A stretch of 64,000 nucleotides of DNA from Mycteria americana (Eukaryota; Chordata; Aves; Ciconiiformes; Ciconiidae). The notes below the pieces were generated by a model. It was not told the origin of the DNA. It made no database searches and saw nothing but the letters and a program-made list of their open reading frames with translations. The stretch lies in NCBI RefSeq assembly GCF_035582795.1, contig NC_134367.1, forward strand, positions 90,131,062 through 90,195,061, given 5' to 3'. Made by a program: the position numbers and the translations under genes. Positions 13,911-24,779 of the stretch are shown here, in pieces (the first letter of the stretch is position 1; every line of letters starts with the position of its first letter).

Positions 13911-15116
13911 ACCCAAAACTCCCCACCAAATCACAAAGAATTCTTCTCTGGTGGAAAGCTCACACCTTGACACAGTGGAGAGTCCTGCCTACAGCACACA
14001 TCAGATGTGCTTTTCAGTCCAGTACCACCGGGAAGAACCATCAAATAAGTAACACTCCAACACCTGGACCACTCGTGTAACTTAAAATTTAATCATGCTG
14101 CAGTTATTAACTGCGTATAAAAGCATGTGAAAATGCTAGAGCATCATGCATGCCCAGGTTTCTCCTAGTAAGCCAATGGGCATTTAAACATTTTTTTCTA
14201 GACCTCTGGCTTGGCAAGATGGAACTAGGAAGATAAAATCCATAATAAAGCAGACGGGAAACTAACCCTCAAAAGCAGGTGGTTTTCCACCAGGTTAGAG
14301 AGTTCACCTAGCTAGCAGAGAGAACGAGCAAGCATAAAAGGTGGCACAAGGAAAGAGGCAGGACAATGCATTGGGAAGAAGGAGAGGGAATTTGTCCGCC
14401 TCCGTTTTGTGGCAGTAAGCCATTATGCTAGCTCATACACGTGTGAAACGACACACTCAGTTTGCAAGGAGAGCTAAAAACCCCTTTACTTTTAGAAAGG
14501 ACAGCACCCAAGACACAGTCAGTCGTCCTTGAAGTCCCTCTTGCACGTAGAGACTCACTATCTCACTGAGAAAGGCTGCAGCTCCCAGCTGTCTTTCTTG
14601 CATTCAGCCAGATGTGGAAGCTCAAGTCATTTCAGGGAAGTGTTATTTGGTGATCAGAGCAGGGACAACCTTGTGTGACACTATTCAGATCACCTTGTCT
14701 AAGGAAACAGGACAAAGAGAGGGAAGCAGCCAAAGAGGAAGAAACGGAAGAAACACTAAGTTCTTCCGAGAAAAACAGCATCCACTTTGTTGAATAACAG
14801 GCAAAGATGACAATTACAGAATTTCTTGAATTGTTATTAACGACTGGTTCAATGACTTTTCCCCCAGAAAAACAGGAAGCAACTCACAAGCATTGGAGGA
14901 GCAGGACATGGAAAAGACACTTTCTGCACCTTAGTAGTCAGGTTCAGTGAATTTGCACTTCGCCATATTTGACTCCTGTAGAAAGAGGATTTAGTGAGCG
15001 AGCGAGCAGGTGAGTAAGGGCGTACCACCGGCTCATTTCTCTCCCGCTTAGGCAGAAAACCTCCCCCCGATCTTTTAGGCAAAACCCCTACATTTAATCC
15101 AAAACCTAAGGTTTAG

Positions 15117-15317
15117 TCTCAAAAGCCACTAGCAGAACAGAGACGGTCTGTACCAGAATTCTACAATCAGGCTGATTTCACTCAAGTGCAGCCTACGGAT
15201 TCTCTTGCAGAGCTTGTGCGGATGCTCCACAAGCTCTCCGAGAAGCACGAATCTACAGCAGAAAGTGAGAAGAAGAAAGAACTTCAGCTCTCTATCCCAA
15301 CAGTCCCCAGCAGCTAA
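15117..15317 (+). other. Unexplained open frame, possible exon
   Basis: 66-codon open frame without an ATG start, reading a charged, helix-like stretch (SLAELVRMLHKLSEKHESTA) and ending in TAA. A consensus plus-strand donor (CAG/GTGAGTAAGG) sits at 15,009/15,010, and CTCTTGCAG inside the frame resembles an acceptor. No family recognised. It may be a chance frame. Confidence 0.2.
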
Positions 15318-15689
15318 GACCCTGTATCTGATGCAGACCAGAGATTTGGTTTCCCTTTAAATGAAAAAACAAACAAAACCAACACAGATCAGAAGTTGAC
15401 ACCGGAGCCAGTTTACCCAGCTACCCGCTATGGTTATTCTCTAACACGACTCTCCTGTCATTCAAGAGCTGCAGTCCCTGTCTAGCATGGCTAAGCTAGC
15501 AAAAGTTCCTAAAGTCAGTTCTGAAACTGTGCTCTTTTTTGCGCCGCCTGGCGTACCTGGACAGACAGACGTAGATGCCAAGTGTCTCAGTACAGAACAC
15601 GCACGCAGCCTTCCTAGTAGAGGGAGACAGTAGTTAACAAGACATTTCCAGCATCCCACACCCGTTTGCCCCTCCCAGCACAAATTCCA

Positions 15690-15830
15690 GAATCACAGAA
15701 TCACAACGAAGAGAAAAGCCTTCCGGAATCACTGGAGGTCATCTGGCCCAACCCCTCGCCTCAAGCAGGGTCACCTAGAGCAGGCTGCCCAGGACCACGG
15801 CCAGACGGACGGCTTTTGAGTACCTAATTC
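15690..15830 (-). mobile_element. CR1 LINE 3' end fragment
   Basis: Begins on + with the AATCACAGAATCAC tail typical of a reversed CR1 3' terminus, followed by GGTCATCTGGCCCAACCCC and the AGCAGGGTCACCTAGAGCAG block of CR1 3' regions. Short 5'-truncated copy. Confidence 0.8.
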
Positions 15831-17042
15831 TGAAACATACTTTTACAAACAGCAACCTGACAAGCTGAACTGCAAACACATGGGCAACACGGGCAACAGG
15901 CCCAGGTTTTTGGTGACTCTCTCCTACCAATTTCAGTAGTCTCTCCACCACCCAAGTAAACAACAGCACACCAGCAAAGGCTTGTCACCACTATTTCACT
16001 AAAACTATAGCCGACAGCTTGCTAGGTAGAAGACACGGAATTAAGAGAAGCCCGATCGAGTTCATTTCACTGTCTTAAAAAAGCAGTGCGCAGGCAATTC
16101 CACGCAGGAAAACGAGCGGATGCAGCAAGCGAATGAGGAGCTGTCCTCGGCAGAACAGGGTGCAGTACTGTGTGCCCAAACGCACGGGACAGCCGCCAGC
16201 CAAGACTCACACGATCATCCAGACGGATGGGCCTAAGGCGGCACTTGAACTACCACGTTTAGCCATACACCCCAAACGGGGTTCAGCATTCCCGACACAA
16301 TTAAGTCCCTAAATTTCCCATCCTTTGACCAAACATGATCAGGAAGCAATTGTTAGACCTGAAACACCGACACCACGCTTCTTTCTATTGCCAGAAGCTC
16401 CAGACCTGGAGTCACGCTTTATTAGGGAAGAAAGCAAGCACTGCTGTTTAGGTCAGCAACTTTGCTGCGGGATGCATGCCTCATGCAAAAAACAAGAGAC
16501 CCCCACAAAACTTCTCTCTGGCTGAATAAGTCATGTTGACATTGGTTGCTTTCAGGAACGTGCCCAAAATTAAAAGCAGTACTGTGTATCTTTTTTTTCA
16601 AGAACAAAGAACACAGCTGCCCCAAGTTCTAGGGTGTTTATCTCGTGACTGGTTTTCACGTGAAAAACTTTGGTTCTCCCTGTCAAGGACTTTGAAATGA
16701 CACAAGGCTGAGCTGCTTCGACATGGCTCGGTGCATTCACTGGCACCTCTTATTTCAGTAATAATTTCTTAGAACTACAAAGTGAAAACCCGAAACTATA
16801 ACATAGTTAGAAGTAGACAGAATCTTGTCTCATCTGAACTCATGAGAGATTTGATACTATCTCGTGGACCCTTAACCAAGGGCTACGTTATTGCCAGTTT
16901 ACCCAAGCTTAAAAGCCCCTGGAGGGTCTCGTCGGGGCATTGCTGGCAGAGAGGTGCGTGAGTAACAAAACTCAAAGATGACAAGAAGATGACCAGATGC
17001 AGAAGACCAGAGGTTAAGGTATCTGGCCGCGACGTCCGTTAC

Positions 17043-17172
17043 CGGGAAACCCGCCTGAGCCACAGCGGCATACTGGTACTCCCACTCCTTCTGGGCTTCC
17101 TCCAGCCGGGACCCCCACATCACCTGCGTGCTCCGGATCCGCCGCTCGTTCTCAGCCAGCAAAAACCGCTGG
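17043..17172 (-). pseudogene. Kinesin-3 remnant, coiled-coil exon
   Basis: Reads FLLAENERRIRSTQVMWGSR and LEEAQKEWEYQYAAVAQ, resembling the coiled coil after the kinesin-3 neck. Acceptor GGTTTTCAG, donor GTAACG. Family assignment rests on order and composition. Confidence 0.65.
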
Positions 17173-17574
17173 CTGAAAACCGAAGGTGAAATATTTGTTG
17201 CTCCTGCCTGCAACATCCTTACTTACCCTTGTTTTGGGCTTTTTCCTGGAGCAAACCATCCACACTTGATAAGGGAACTGCCTGTGAGCAACTGGATGTG
17301 CCCTTTTAAACATGACAATGCACAAAAGACAAAAAAGAAGCTGTTATCCAGACAATCCCAGCAAACAGCAAGATTTCCTGTCAAATATTATTTTTTAGTT
17401 TCTTCTTCTGTTGTTGTTTTCCTTGTTTTTTAAAGTAGTTTCAAACACTGTCAAAAAACAGATAAGGATTTACACGGGAAAATGGACCATTAAGTCCTTA
17501 ACCATAAAAGGAGAACCCTAGTGTCTTAGCTATAATCTGGCTGTAAATTAACTCTTCTTAACATTTTTGCAAGA

Positions 17575-17815
17575 AATGGGAAAGACAGAAAGAAAGAAAG
17601 AAAGAAATGGGAAAGAAAGAAGGAAAGTAAGAGAGAAGGAAAGAAAGTAAGAGAGAAGGAAAGAGAGAAAGAAAGAAGGAAGGAAAGAAAGGAGGAAGGA
17701 AAGAAAGGAGGAAGGAAAGAAAGGAGGAAGGAAAGAAAGGAGGAAGGAAAGAAAGGAGGAAGGAAAGAGAAAGACAGAAAGAAACAAAGAAAAAGAAAGA
17801 GAACGAGAAAGAAAG
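17575..17815 (+). repeat. Purine-only microsatellite (GAAA/GGAA)
   Basis: About 240 bases almost free of pyrimidines, with a 16-base higher-order unit (GGAGGAAGGAAAGAAA) in about five tandem copies near 17,690-17,766. Confidence 0.95.
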
Positions 17816-18316
17816 ATGAGAAGATACAGGTAGTTTTTACAAAAATTAACACTGAAGGCACTTGAATCCTGGTAACTCTGTCTTACGCTAGCATCAATGC
17901 AAAAAAACTCACAACAATCCGCTTTGATGGTATTTGCACAACTAACAACTGAAGAATCTGTCCTTAAATATAAAACAGGTGCTTGTGAGTTTTATAGCTA
18001 CATTTATCTATATTTAGAGAAATTTTTACAAATATGCAGAAAACTCTTTCAGAAGAAATGGGGTTTGTATCTCTAACGTAGAGAGAGAGACAGATTTTGT
18101 GCCAGCCACACCGCTGTTCTGAAAAGAGAAGTGCTCTCCATGTGAGCAATGTCTTTAATAGAGGCAAGAAACTTTTGACCAGCAGAAAGGCTCTCACCTT
18201 TATGTTGCCTAGAAAGCAAACTTGACTTTTAAACTACGCTCACTTTCACCAGCGTTAGAGCCACGCAATTCTACTTCAAGGGGTAAAGTGGGTTATAAAT
18301 TCAAGACTCAATTTAC

Positions 18317-18428
18317 CATGATGGTCCTGCTGCTTCTGCCCAGAGCAGGCTGCAGGAGTTTTGTCAGGACCAAGTCCCTGTATGGGACATGCAGCCCTCT
18401 CTTTCCTGTAGCAGCCTCAGCCAGAGCA
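18317..18428 (-). pseudogene. Kinesin-3 remnant, helix alpha-5 region exon
   Basis: Reads SALAEAATGKRGLHVPYRDL and VLTKLLQPALG, the VPYRDSxLTxLLQ block of kinesin heads. Acceptor TCCCTTAG, donor GTAAAT. Confidence 0.88.
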
Positions 18429-18726
18429 CTAAGGGAAAATGAAGTGAAAACGTGTGAATGGTATAAGCAAAACTATCAAAAGCAAACTTAGAGGGCGGGG
18501 GGAGCTACCAGATTAGAAATTTCCGTGTATTCATGCTTATGTACATGCTTCAGTATATTTGTGCTTACGTACATCTCAGGCTTTATTCATTGAAGTAACT
18601 TTATTAGCCACATACCAAGGAGTCCTGAATGGCGGGAAAGATTTTTTCATATATAGAAATTGATTTTTTACTTCACAGGAAAGGATTTAAAAAAAAAAAC
18701 AACAACAACAACAACAAACAGCATAC

Positions 18727-18881
18727 CTGATGACATTTCCTAATGTGGTTCGACTTAGATTTACAGGTATTCCTTCCTTCAATCTGTCTCTTTCAGATCC
18801 GGAGGATTTCTGCCTTTCGCTTCCTGCCAAGGCCATCGCATTTATAACTGACTGTTTGGTGATTGCTTCATCGAGAAAAAT
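18727..18881 (-). pseudogene. Kinesin-3 remnant, switch II exon
   Basis: Open across its length: [49 protein letters not shown]. The invariant aspartate of the DLAGSE motif is alanine. Acceptor TTTAACAG, donor GTATGC, phase fits the next exon. Confidence 0.88.
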
Positions 18882-19099
18882 CTGTTAAAGTATGGTGGAA
18901 AAATGAGCAGGAAAAATGAGCAAATCCATTGCTCAGACATTATTAAGTAAGATACAGAAAATGAAACTCTGCAGAAACGCGGAGGAAATAGGTTGTGATA
19001 GTTACCAGTGTTGGAACATCTTCTATGTGAGGAGTTGCTTTCCGTCCGAGAACTGCAAAGGTGTGCCTAAAACCCAACGACCTACCGCCTCTCGGGACT

Positions 19100-20110
19100 G
19101 AGCAACAGGCAATACGCTCACCCCCTGCACCCGCAGAAAGGGAGCACGGAAACGCCCCTGGCTCCCAGCCTCCCCTGGCTGCAAAGATGTCGTCTCCCTC
19201 CCACTCCCGTTCCGGATGAGCCCAGGACTGGCCCTGCCTGCCGGGGCCGAGCAGCTTTCGCAGCTGCCGGCGCCAGCAGCCGTGGGGAGCTGAGCTCGCT
19301 TGTGCTGCAGAGAGGATGGGTCGTGCACGCCCGGGCCAGCCGGACCCCCCTCCTCCTCAGCCAGCCCCAGCCCAGGGCTGTCCTGTGTAAGCTGCTCTGC
19401 AGACACCTCCCGACCTCTGTCGACAGGGGACTTCAACAAAAACCGTAGTTCTGCTATCAGTCTGCCAAGGGGAAAACTTGGGGGAGCGACGATACGAGCA
19501 AGGCCACTCTCCAGAGCAGAGCCGCGAGCAGTCATCTCCCCTGGCACGGCCGCTCTGAGGTGGCTCGGCCACGCGTCAGCGGCAGCACCACGGCCACCCA
19601 GCACCCCTCCGCCTGGCCGGGGGCACGCACAGCGAGGACAGCAGGATTCGGGCCACGTGCCCCTCTGGGCTCATGTCTTTGCAGCTGCCCCACTGCGGCG
19701 TTCCCTTATGCGGGGTCAGGGGGGTGCCACAGACTGCCCCACGCTTGTGCCGCGCTCTATGAGCTTGCTGGCTACAGGGACGCTCGTTATGCTGAGCCCA
19801 GGAGTTCTGCACAGCGCTAACGGGCGAGCAGCAGCCACCAGCGAGAAACAGCAACTGTAGGTTATTTCTGGACACCAGTGAGACATTTTCGAAGACCACT
19901 TGTAATATTTGGGACATAGAGGATCTTACATACGGAGTCAACCTGCAAGCAGGCTGTGGGTTAGGGCCCCTCTGCCTTTGGCGATGCTCGCTCCGAGAGC
20001 AGCAGCGGTGGACAGGGTGCGAGCGCCAAAAACGTGGGCTGGCAGGGCTGACCCTGCAGCCCAGGGAGAGGAAGCCCAACATGCTCTCATCTGCTCGCTG
20101 TCATGCAGGC
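19100..20110. other. GC-rich island inside the kinesin remnant
   Basis: About 1 kb much richer in G+C and CpG than its surroundings, between two kinesin exon remnants. Long open frames occur on both strands (193 and 186 codons), as expected of GC-rich DNA. No promoter motif or known repeat recognised. Confidence 0.5.
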
Positions 20111-20272
20111 GGCAATAAGCAATGGCGGGTCTAGGGAAAACAGAGCCACCCTGGATTTTGTGTCTGCAGAAACTTGCACAAGTCCATTTTATGGTGCATC
20201 TAACGGGACTAAATTCATTAAGAGCGCTAAACAGCTATACTGAACAGTGGAAACACTGCCTGCACGCTACAC

Positions 20273-20483
20273 CTGTTTGAATTGGATGGGGATGACCACG
20301 TGAGACTGACTGCTGGGTGGCATTCACGGTAGGCGTAGCTGCTGCTCTCATCCTGTTCCCTCGTTCCATTAACCTCTCAATCAAACCGTCCACATAAAAA
20401 CCTTGCTGCTGGTCTTCTCTGGTCTTCTGGTCTTCTCTCTTGAGCCCGCCAGGCTTCCTGGACTTCGATAGTAAGTCTATGAC
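20273..20483 (-). pseudogene. Kinesin-3 remnant, switch I exon with frameshift
   Basis: Reads VIDLLSKSRKPGGLKRED, then QQQGFYVDGL and ERLMERGNRMR, between a CTCCCCAG acceptor and a GTGTAG donor. A local duplication of AGACCAGAAG-like sequence expands the loop. An extra C after AATGCCACC shifts the frame; one frame on, SSQSHVVI and IQFKQ reappear. Confidence 0.85.
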
Positions 20484-21077
20484 CTGGGGAGAGAGATTTA
20501 TAGTCAAAATTTGTTACTAGCATAAGAAAAAGTATTGTTACACTCAGTAAGGATAGAACAAAAATTCAGACAGACTACGGCTGAGCACGGGGTAGTTATT
20601 CAGGCTTTCGCATGTTTAGCAACTCATTCCCAGAGAGTTCCACTTTCCAGGGAAATTTCAGCTACACTGAGAGCTCACATCTGTAGACTTAAGATGTTTG
20701 CAAAATCCAGGATAAAGGCGTTACTTCCCTCTGCTTCTCTTATTGTCATTAGATGAGGAGTTTAAAAAAGCTTTTTCCATGAGCTGCTAAAACTAATGAC
20801 GTTTGTTTTCCTGCGTATTCATTGTTTTCCTCTCTCTCCTGCCTAGTGCTTCAAATTTGTCTGAAATTGGCCACATGCCTCAAAACCAAGGAGGAGGAAG
20901 GTAGAGGGGAAAGTAGCCCACAAACAAGTGGCAAACTGTGTAACCCTCAGAAGGAAAGCAAAAAATTCAGTCCTCTGAGACCATCTTCAAAATCCCCTGC
21001 CAGCTTAAAGAGAAACAGATTACCCATTTTCAATTAGCAATGAGTCCTGTGTCCGCCAACATAAGGGACTAACAAGA

Positions 21078-21660
21078 TGCTGTGGTTTAACCCCAGCCAG
21101 CAACTAAGCACCACGCAGCCACTCGCAGCTCACTCCGTCCCAGCGGGAGGGGGATGAGAATCGGAAGGGTAAAAGTGAGAAAACTCGTGCGTTGCGTTAA
21201 GAATGGTTTAATTATTGAAATAAAATTAACTAACACTACTACTAATAATAAATTGTAATGAAAAGGAAAACAATGAGAGAGAGAGAGAGAGAGAGAGGGG
21301 AAGAAAACTCAGGAAAAACAAGTGATGCAAGCACTCACCTCCCACCGACTGACCCCCAGCCAGTCCCCGAGCAGCGATCACTGCCCCCCGGCCACCTCCC
21401 CCCAGCTTATATACTGCGCATGACGTCCTATGCTATGGAATAGCCCTTTGGCCAGTTGGGGTCAGCTGTCCTGGCTGTGCTCCCTCCCAGCTTCTTGTGC
21501 GCCTGGCAGAGCTTGGGGAGCTGACAAGTCCCTGACTTAGTGTAAGCACTGCTTAGCGACAACTCGGTCATCGGTGTGTTACCACATTATTCTCATGCTA
21601 AATCCAAAACACAGCACTACTCCAGCTACTAGGAAGAAAATTAACTCGAAACCAGGACAG
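21078..21660 (-). repeat. 3' LTR of the provirus
   Basis: Bounded by TG at 21,078 and CA at 21,660. Pairs with the LTR at 29,953. A (GA)n run lies near 21,272-21,298. The adjacent purine-rich AAGGGGTGGA on the minus strand may be the polypurine tract. Confidence 0.88.
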
Positions 21661-22048
21661 TATCCACCCCTTATTCTATACCATCTATGTCATGCCCGGG
21701 TCCCATACTTTCCAATACATTCCAATTAATCCCCACTGCTTTTCCTGTCTTTTGATATATACACACAGATATCATTCCCATATCACAGTATCTATGGGCC
21801 ACCCCTCTACCATGTCCGTTGGGTTCATTTAATCCGTGACTTTGGGTTCCATCTGTCATAATAGTCTTTCAGGGCAGGGGAGATGGTGTGTGGTGTTGGA
21901 TTGTTGCACGCTGAAGCCAGCTTTGGTTCTAAGTTCATTCTTCATTAATCTGGGTGATTCTCACTGTAGTACCATTGATATGGCATGTAACAACTATAGT
22001 AGTAATGACATAGAGTATGACGTAGCAATTAACATCATACAGTTCAAA

Positions 22049-23180
22049 TCATTGGCTATTCTCACCCAAAATCAAGCCCCCTTGAGGTAGACAACAGACT
22101 TCCCCATCCTGCCGCATCACCCACCAAGCACACCCAGCTCCTTGAGCAAAAGCAACCCCATGAATGGGCTTGCCTTTGCCCAAGGCAGGAGTAACCCAGA
22201 CTGTCTTCCCCAGCATATTTTTTACGTGCACTACAGGGACTTTATGCCCCTCTACAGTACATAAAAGTTTTGATTGGGCAGGGCCAGCTCAATTGGCAGA
22301 TCCCCTACTGTTGACTAACCAGGTGGCCTTTGCTAAACGTGCATCCCAATGCCTGAACGTCGCACGACCGAACGTTGCTCTCAGCGTAGTCTTTAACTGT
22401 CTTAATCAAATTGGTATCATTTGATTTTCCCGAAGGCTGGTGCATGATAGGGGATGTGATATACCCACTCCGTGCCATGCTCTTTGGCCCAGGTGTCTAT
22501 GAGGTTGTTTTGGAAACGAGTCCTGTTGTCCGACTCAGTTCCCTCTGGGGTGCCGTGTCACCACAGGACTTGCTCTTCAAGGCCCAGGAGAGTGTTCCAG
22601 GGGGTAGCATGGGGCACAGGATAAGTTTCCGGCCATCCGGTGGTTGCTTCCACCATGGTAAGCACATAGCGCTTGCCTTGGGGTTTTGTGGGAGTGTGAT
22701 ATAATCAATCCGCCAGGCCTCCCCATATTTATATTTCAGCCATCGTCCTCCATACCACATAGGCTTTAACCGCTTGGCTTGTTTGATTGCAGCGCGTGTT
22801 TCACATTCATGGATAACCTGTGCGATAGTGTCCATGGTTAAGTCCACCCCTCATTCACAAGCCCATCTATATGTTGCATCTCTTCCTTGATGGCCTCAGG
22901 TGTCACGGGCCCACCAAACTATGAATAATTCACCCTTATCTTGCCAGTCCAGATCCACCTGAGCCACTTCAATCTTAGCAGCCTGATCCACCTGCTGGTG
23001 GTTTCTATGTTCTTCAGTGGCCCCACTCCTGGGTACATGAGCATCCATGTGATGTACTTTTACAACCAGGTTCTCCACCCGGGCAGCAATATCTTGCTAC
23101 AATGAGGCAGCCCAGATGGGTTTGCCTCTGCGCTGCCAGTTACTCTGCTTCCATTGCTGCAACCACCCCCACAGGGCATT
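22049..23180 (-). pseudogene. Provirus RNase H end and integrase region, broken
   Basis: Resumes after the CR1 with the end of RNase H, an HHCC-like zinc segment and the integrase core and C-terminus (WRIDYITLPQNPKAS; WWVMRQDGEVCCLPQG). Frames are broken in several places. No envelope gene follows before the LTR at 21,660. Confidence 0.8.
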
Positions 23181-24129
23181 TCACAGGATCACAGAATCGT
23201 ATAGGTTGGAAAAGACCTTTAAGATCATTGAGTCCAACCATAAACCTAACACTACCAAGACCACCACTACACCATGTCCCTAAGCACCTCATTCAAACGT
23301 CTTTTAAATACCTCCAGGGACGGCGACTCAACCACTTCCCTGGGCAGCTTGTTCCAATGCTTGATAACCCTTTCAGGGAAGTAAAATTTCCTAATATCCA
23401 GTCTAAACCCCCCCTGGTGCAACTTGAGGCCATTTCCTCTTGTCCTATCGCTTGCTACCTGGGAGAAGAGACCAACACCCACCTCACTACAACCTCCTTT
23501 CAGGTAGTTGTAGAGAGCGATAAGGTCTCCTCTCAGCCTCCTTTTCTCCAGGCTACACAACCCCAGTTCCCTCAGCCGCTCCTCATCAGACTTCTGCTCC
23601 AGACCCTTCACCAGCTTCGTTGCCCTTCTCTGGACACGCTCCAGCACCTCAATGTCTCTTCTTGTAGTGAGGGGCCCAAAACTGAACACAGGATTCGAGG
23701 TGCAGCCTCACCAGTGCCGAGTACAGGGGCACGATCACTTCCCTAGTCCTGCTGGCCACACTATTTCTCATACAAGCCAGGATGCCATTGGCTTTCTTGG
23801 CCACCTGGGCACACTGCTGCCTCATATTCAGGCAGCTGTCAGTCAACACCCCCAGGTCCTTTTCTGCCAGGCAGCTTTCCAGCCACTCTTCCCCAAGCCT
23901 GTAGCGTTGCATGGGCTTGTTGTGGCCCAAGTGCAGGACCTTGCACTTGGCCTTGCTGAACCTCATACGATTGACCTCGGCCCATCGATCCAGCCTGTCC
24001 AGGTCCCTCTGCAGAGCCTTCCTCCCTCAAGCAGATCAACACTCCCAAACAACTTGGTGTCATCTGCAAACTTACTGAGGGTGCACTCGACCCCTTCGTC
24101 CAGATCACTGATAAAGATATTAAACAGGA

Positions 24130-24779
24130 TGTCGTGGTTTAGCCCCAGCCAGCAGCTAAGCACCACGCAGCCGCTCGCTCACTCCCCCCTGGTGGGATGG
24201 GGGACAGAATCAGAAGAGCAAAAGTAAGAAAACTCGTGGGTTGAGATAAGAACAGCTTAATAATTGGAACAAAATAATAGTAATAATAATAATGAATTGT
24301 AATGAGAAGGAAAACAACAAGAGAGAGAGAGGAACAAAACCCAAGGGAGGGAAAAATAAAATAAAATAAAATAAAATAAAATAAAATAAAATAAAATAAA
24401 ATAAAATAAAATAAAATAAATAAAATAAAAATAATACAACCGCTCACCACCCGCCGACCGACGCCCAGCCAGTCCCCGAGCAGCGATCGCTACCCCCCGG
24501 CCAAGTCCCCCAGTTTATATACTGAGTATGACGTCATATGGTATGGAATAGCCCTTTGGCCAGTTTGGGTCAGCTGTCCTGGCTGTGCCCCCTCCCAGCT
24601 TCTTGTGCACCTGGCAGAGTATGGGAAGCTGAAAAAGTCCTTCACCAGTGTAAACACCACTAAGCAACAGCCAAAACATCAGCGTGTTATAAATATTACT
24701 CTCATACTAAAATCCAAAACACAGCACTATACCAGCTAGTAGGAAGAAAATTAACTCTATCCCAGCTGAAACCAGGACA
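24130..24779 (-). repeat. Solo LTR of the same ERVL-like family inside the CR1
   Basis: TG at 24,130 to CA at 24,779, flanked by a 5-base direct repeat CAGGA (24,125-24,129 and 24,780-24,784), a clean target-site duplication. It is the same family as the provirus LTRs but visibly a different subfamily. Contains a (AAAAT)n expansion at about 24,352-24,434. Confidence 0.92.
24352..24434 (+). repeat. (AAAAT)n pentanucleotide array
   Basis: About 15 near-perfect AAAAT units inside the solo LTR, absent from the two provirus LTRs. Confidence 0.95.

Larger units (their letters stand above)
12037..17042. other. Upstream region of ELYS copy B, no assigned gene
   Basis: Between the start exon of ELYS copy B and the last recognised kinesin remnant. 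The untranslated ELYS exon 1 and promoter should lie here, but no stretch could be singled out. It holds two CR1 fragments (13,305-13,910; 15,690-15,830) and one unexplained plus-strand open frame (15,117-15,317). The remainder shows nothing I recognise. Confidence 0.6.

Noticed and set aside
17526..17861. Leu/Ser/Phe-rich minus-strand frame resembling a membrane protein
   Set aside because: Translation of the GAAA/GGAA microsatellite.
19023..19860. Overlapping 193- and 186-codon frames on opposite strands as genes
   Set aside because: GC-rich composition makes long frames on both strands; no splice sites, family match or coherent domain.
21661..22049. Envelope gene between integrase and the 3' LTR
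   Set aside because: Fewer than 400 bases remain and no coding pattern was seen.
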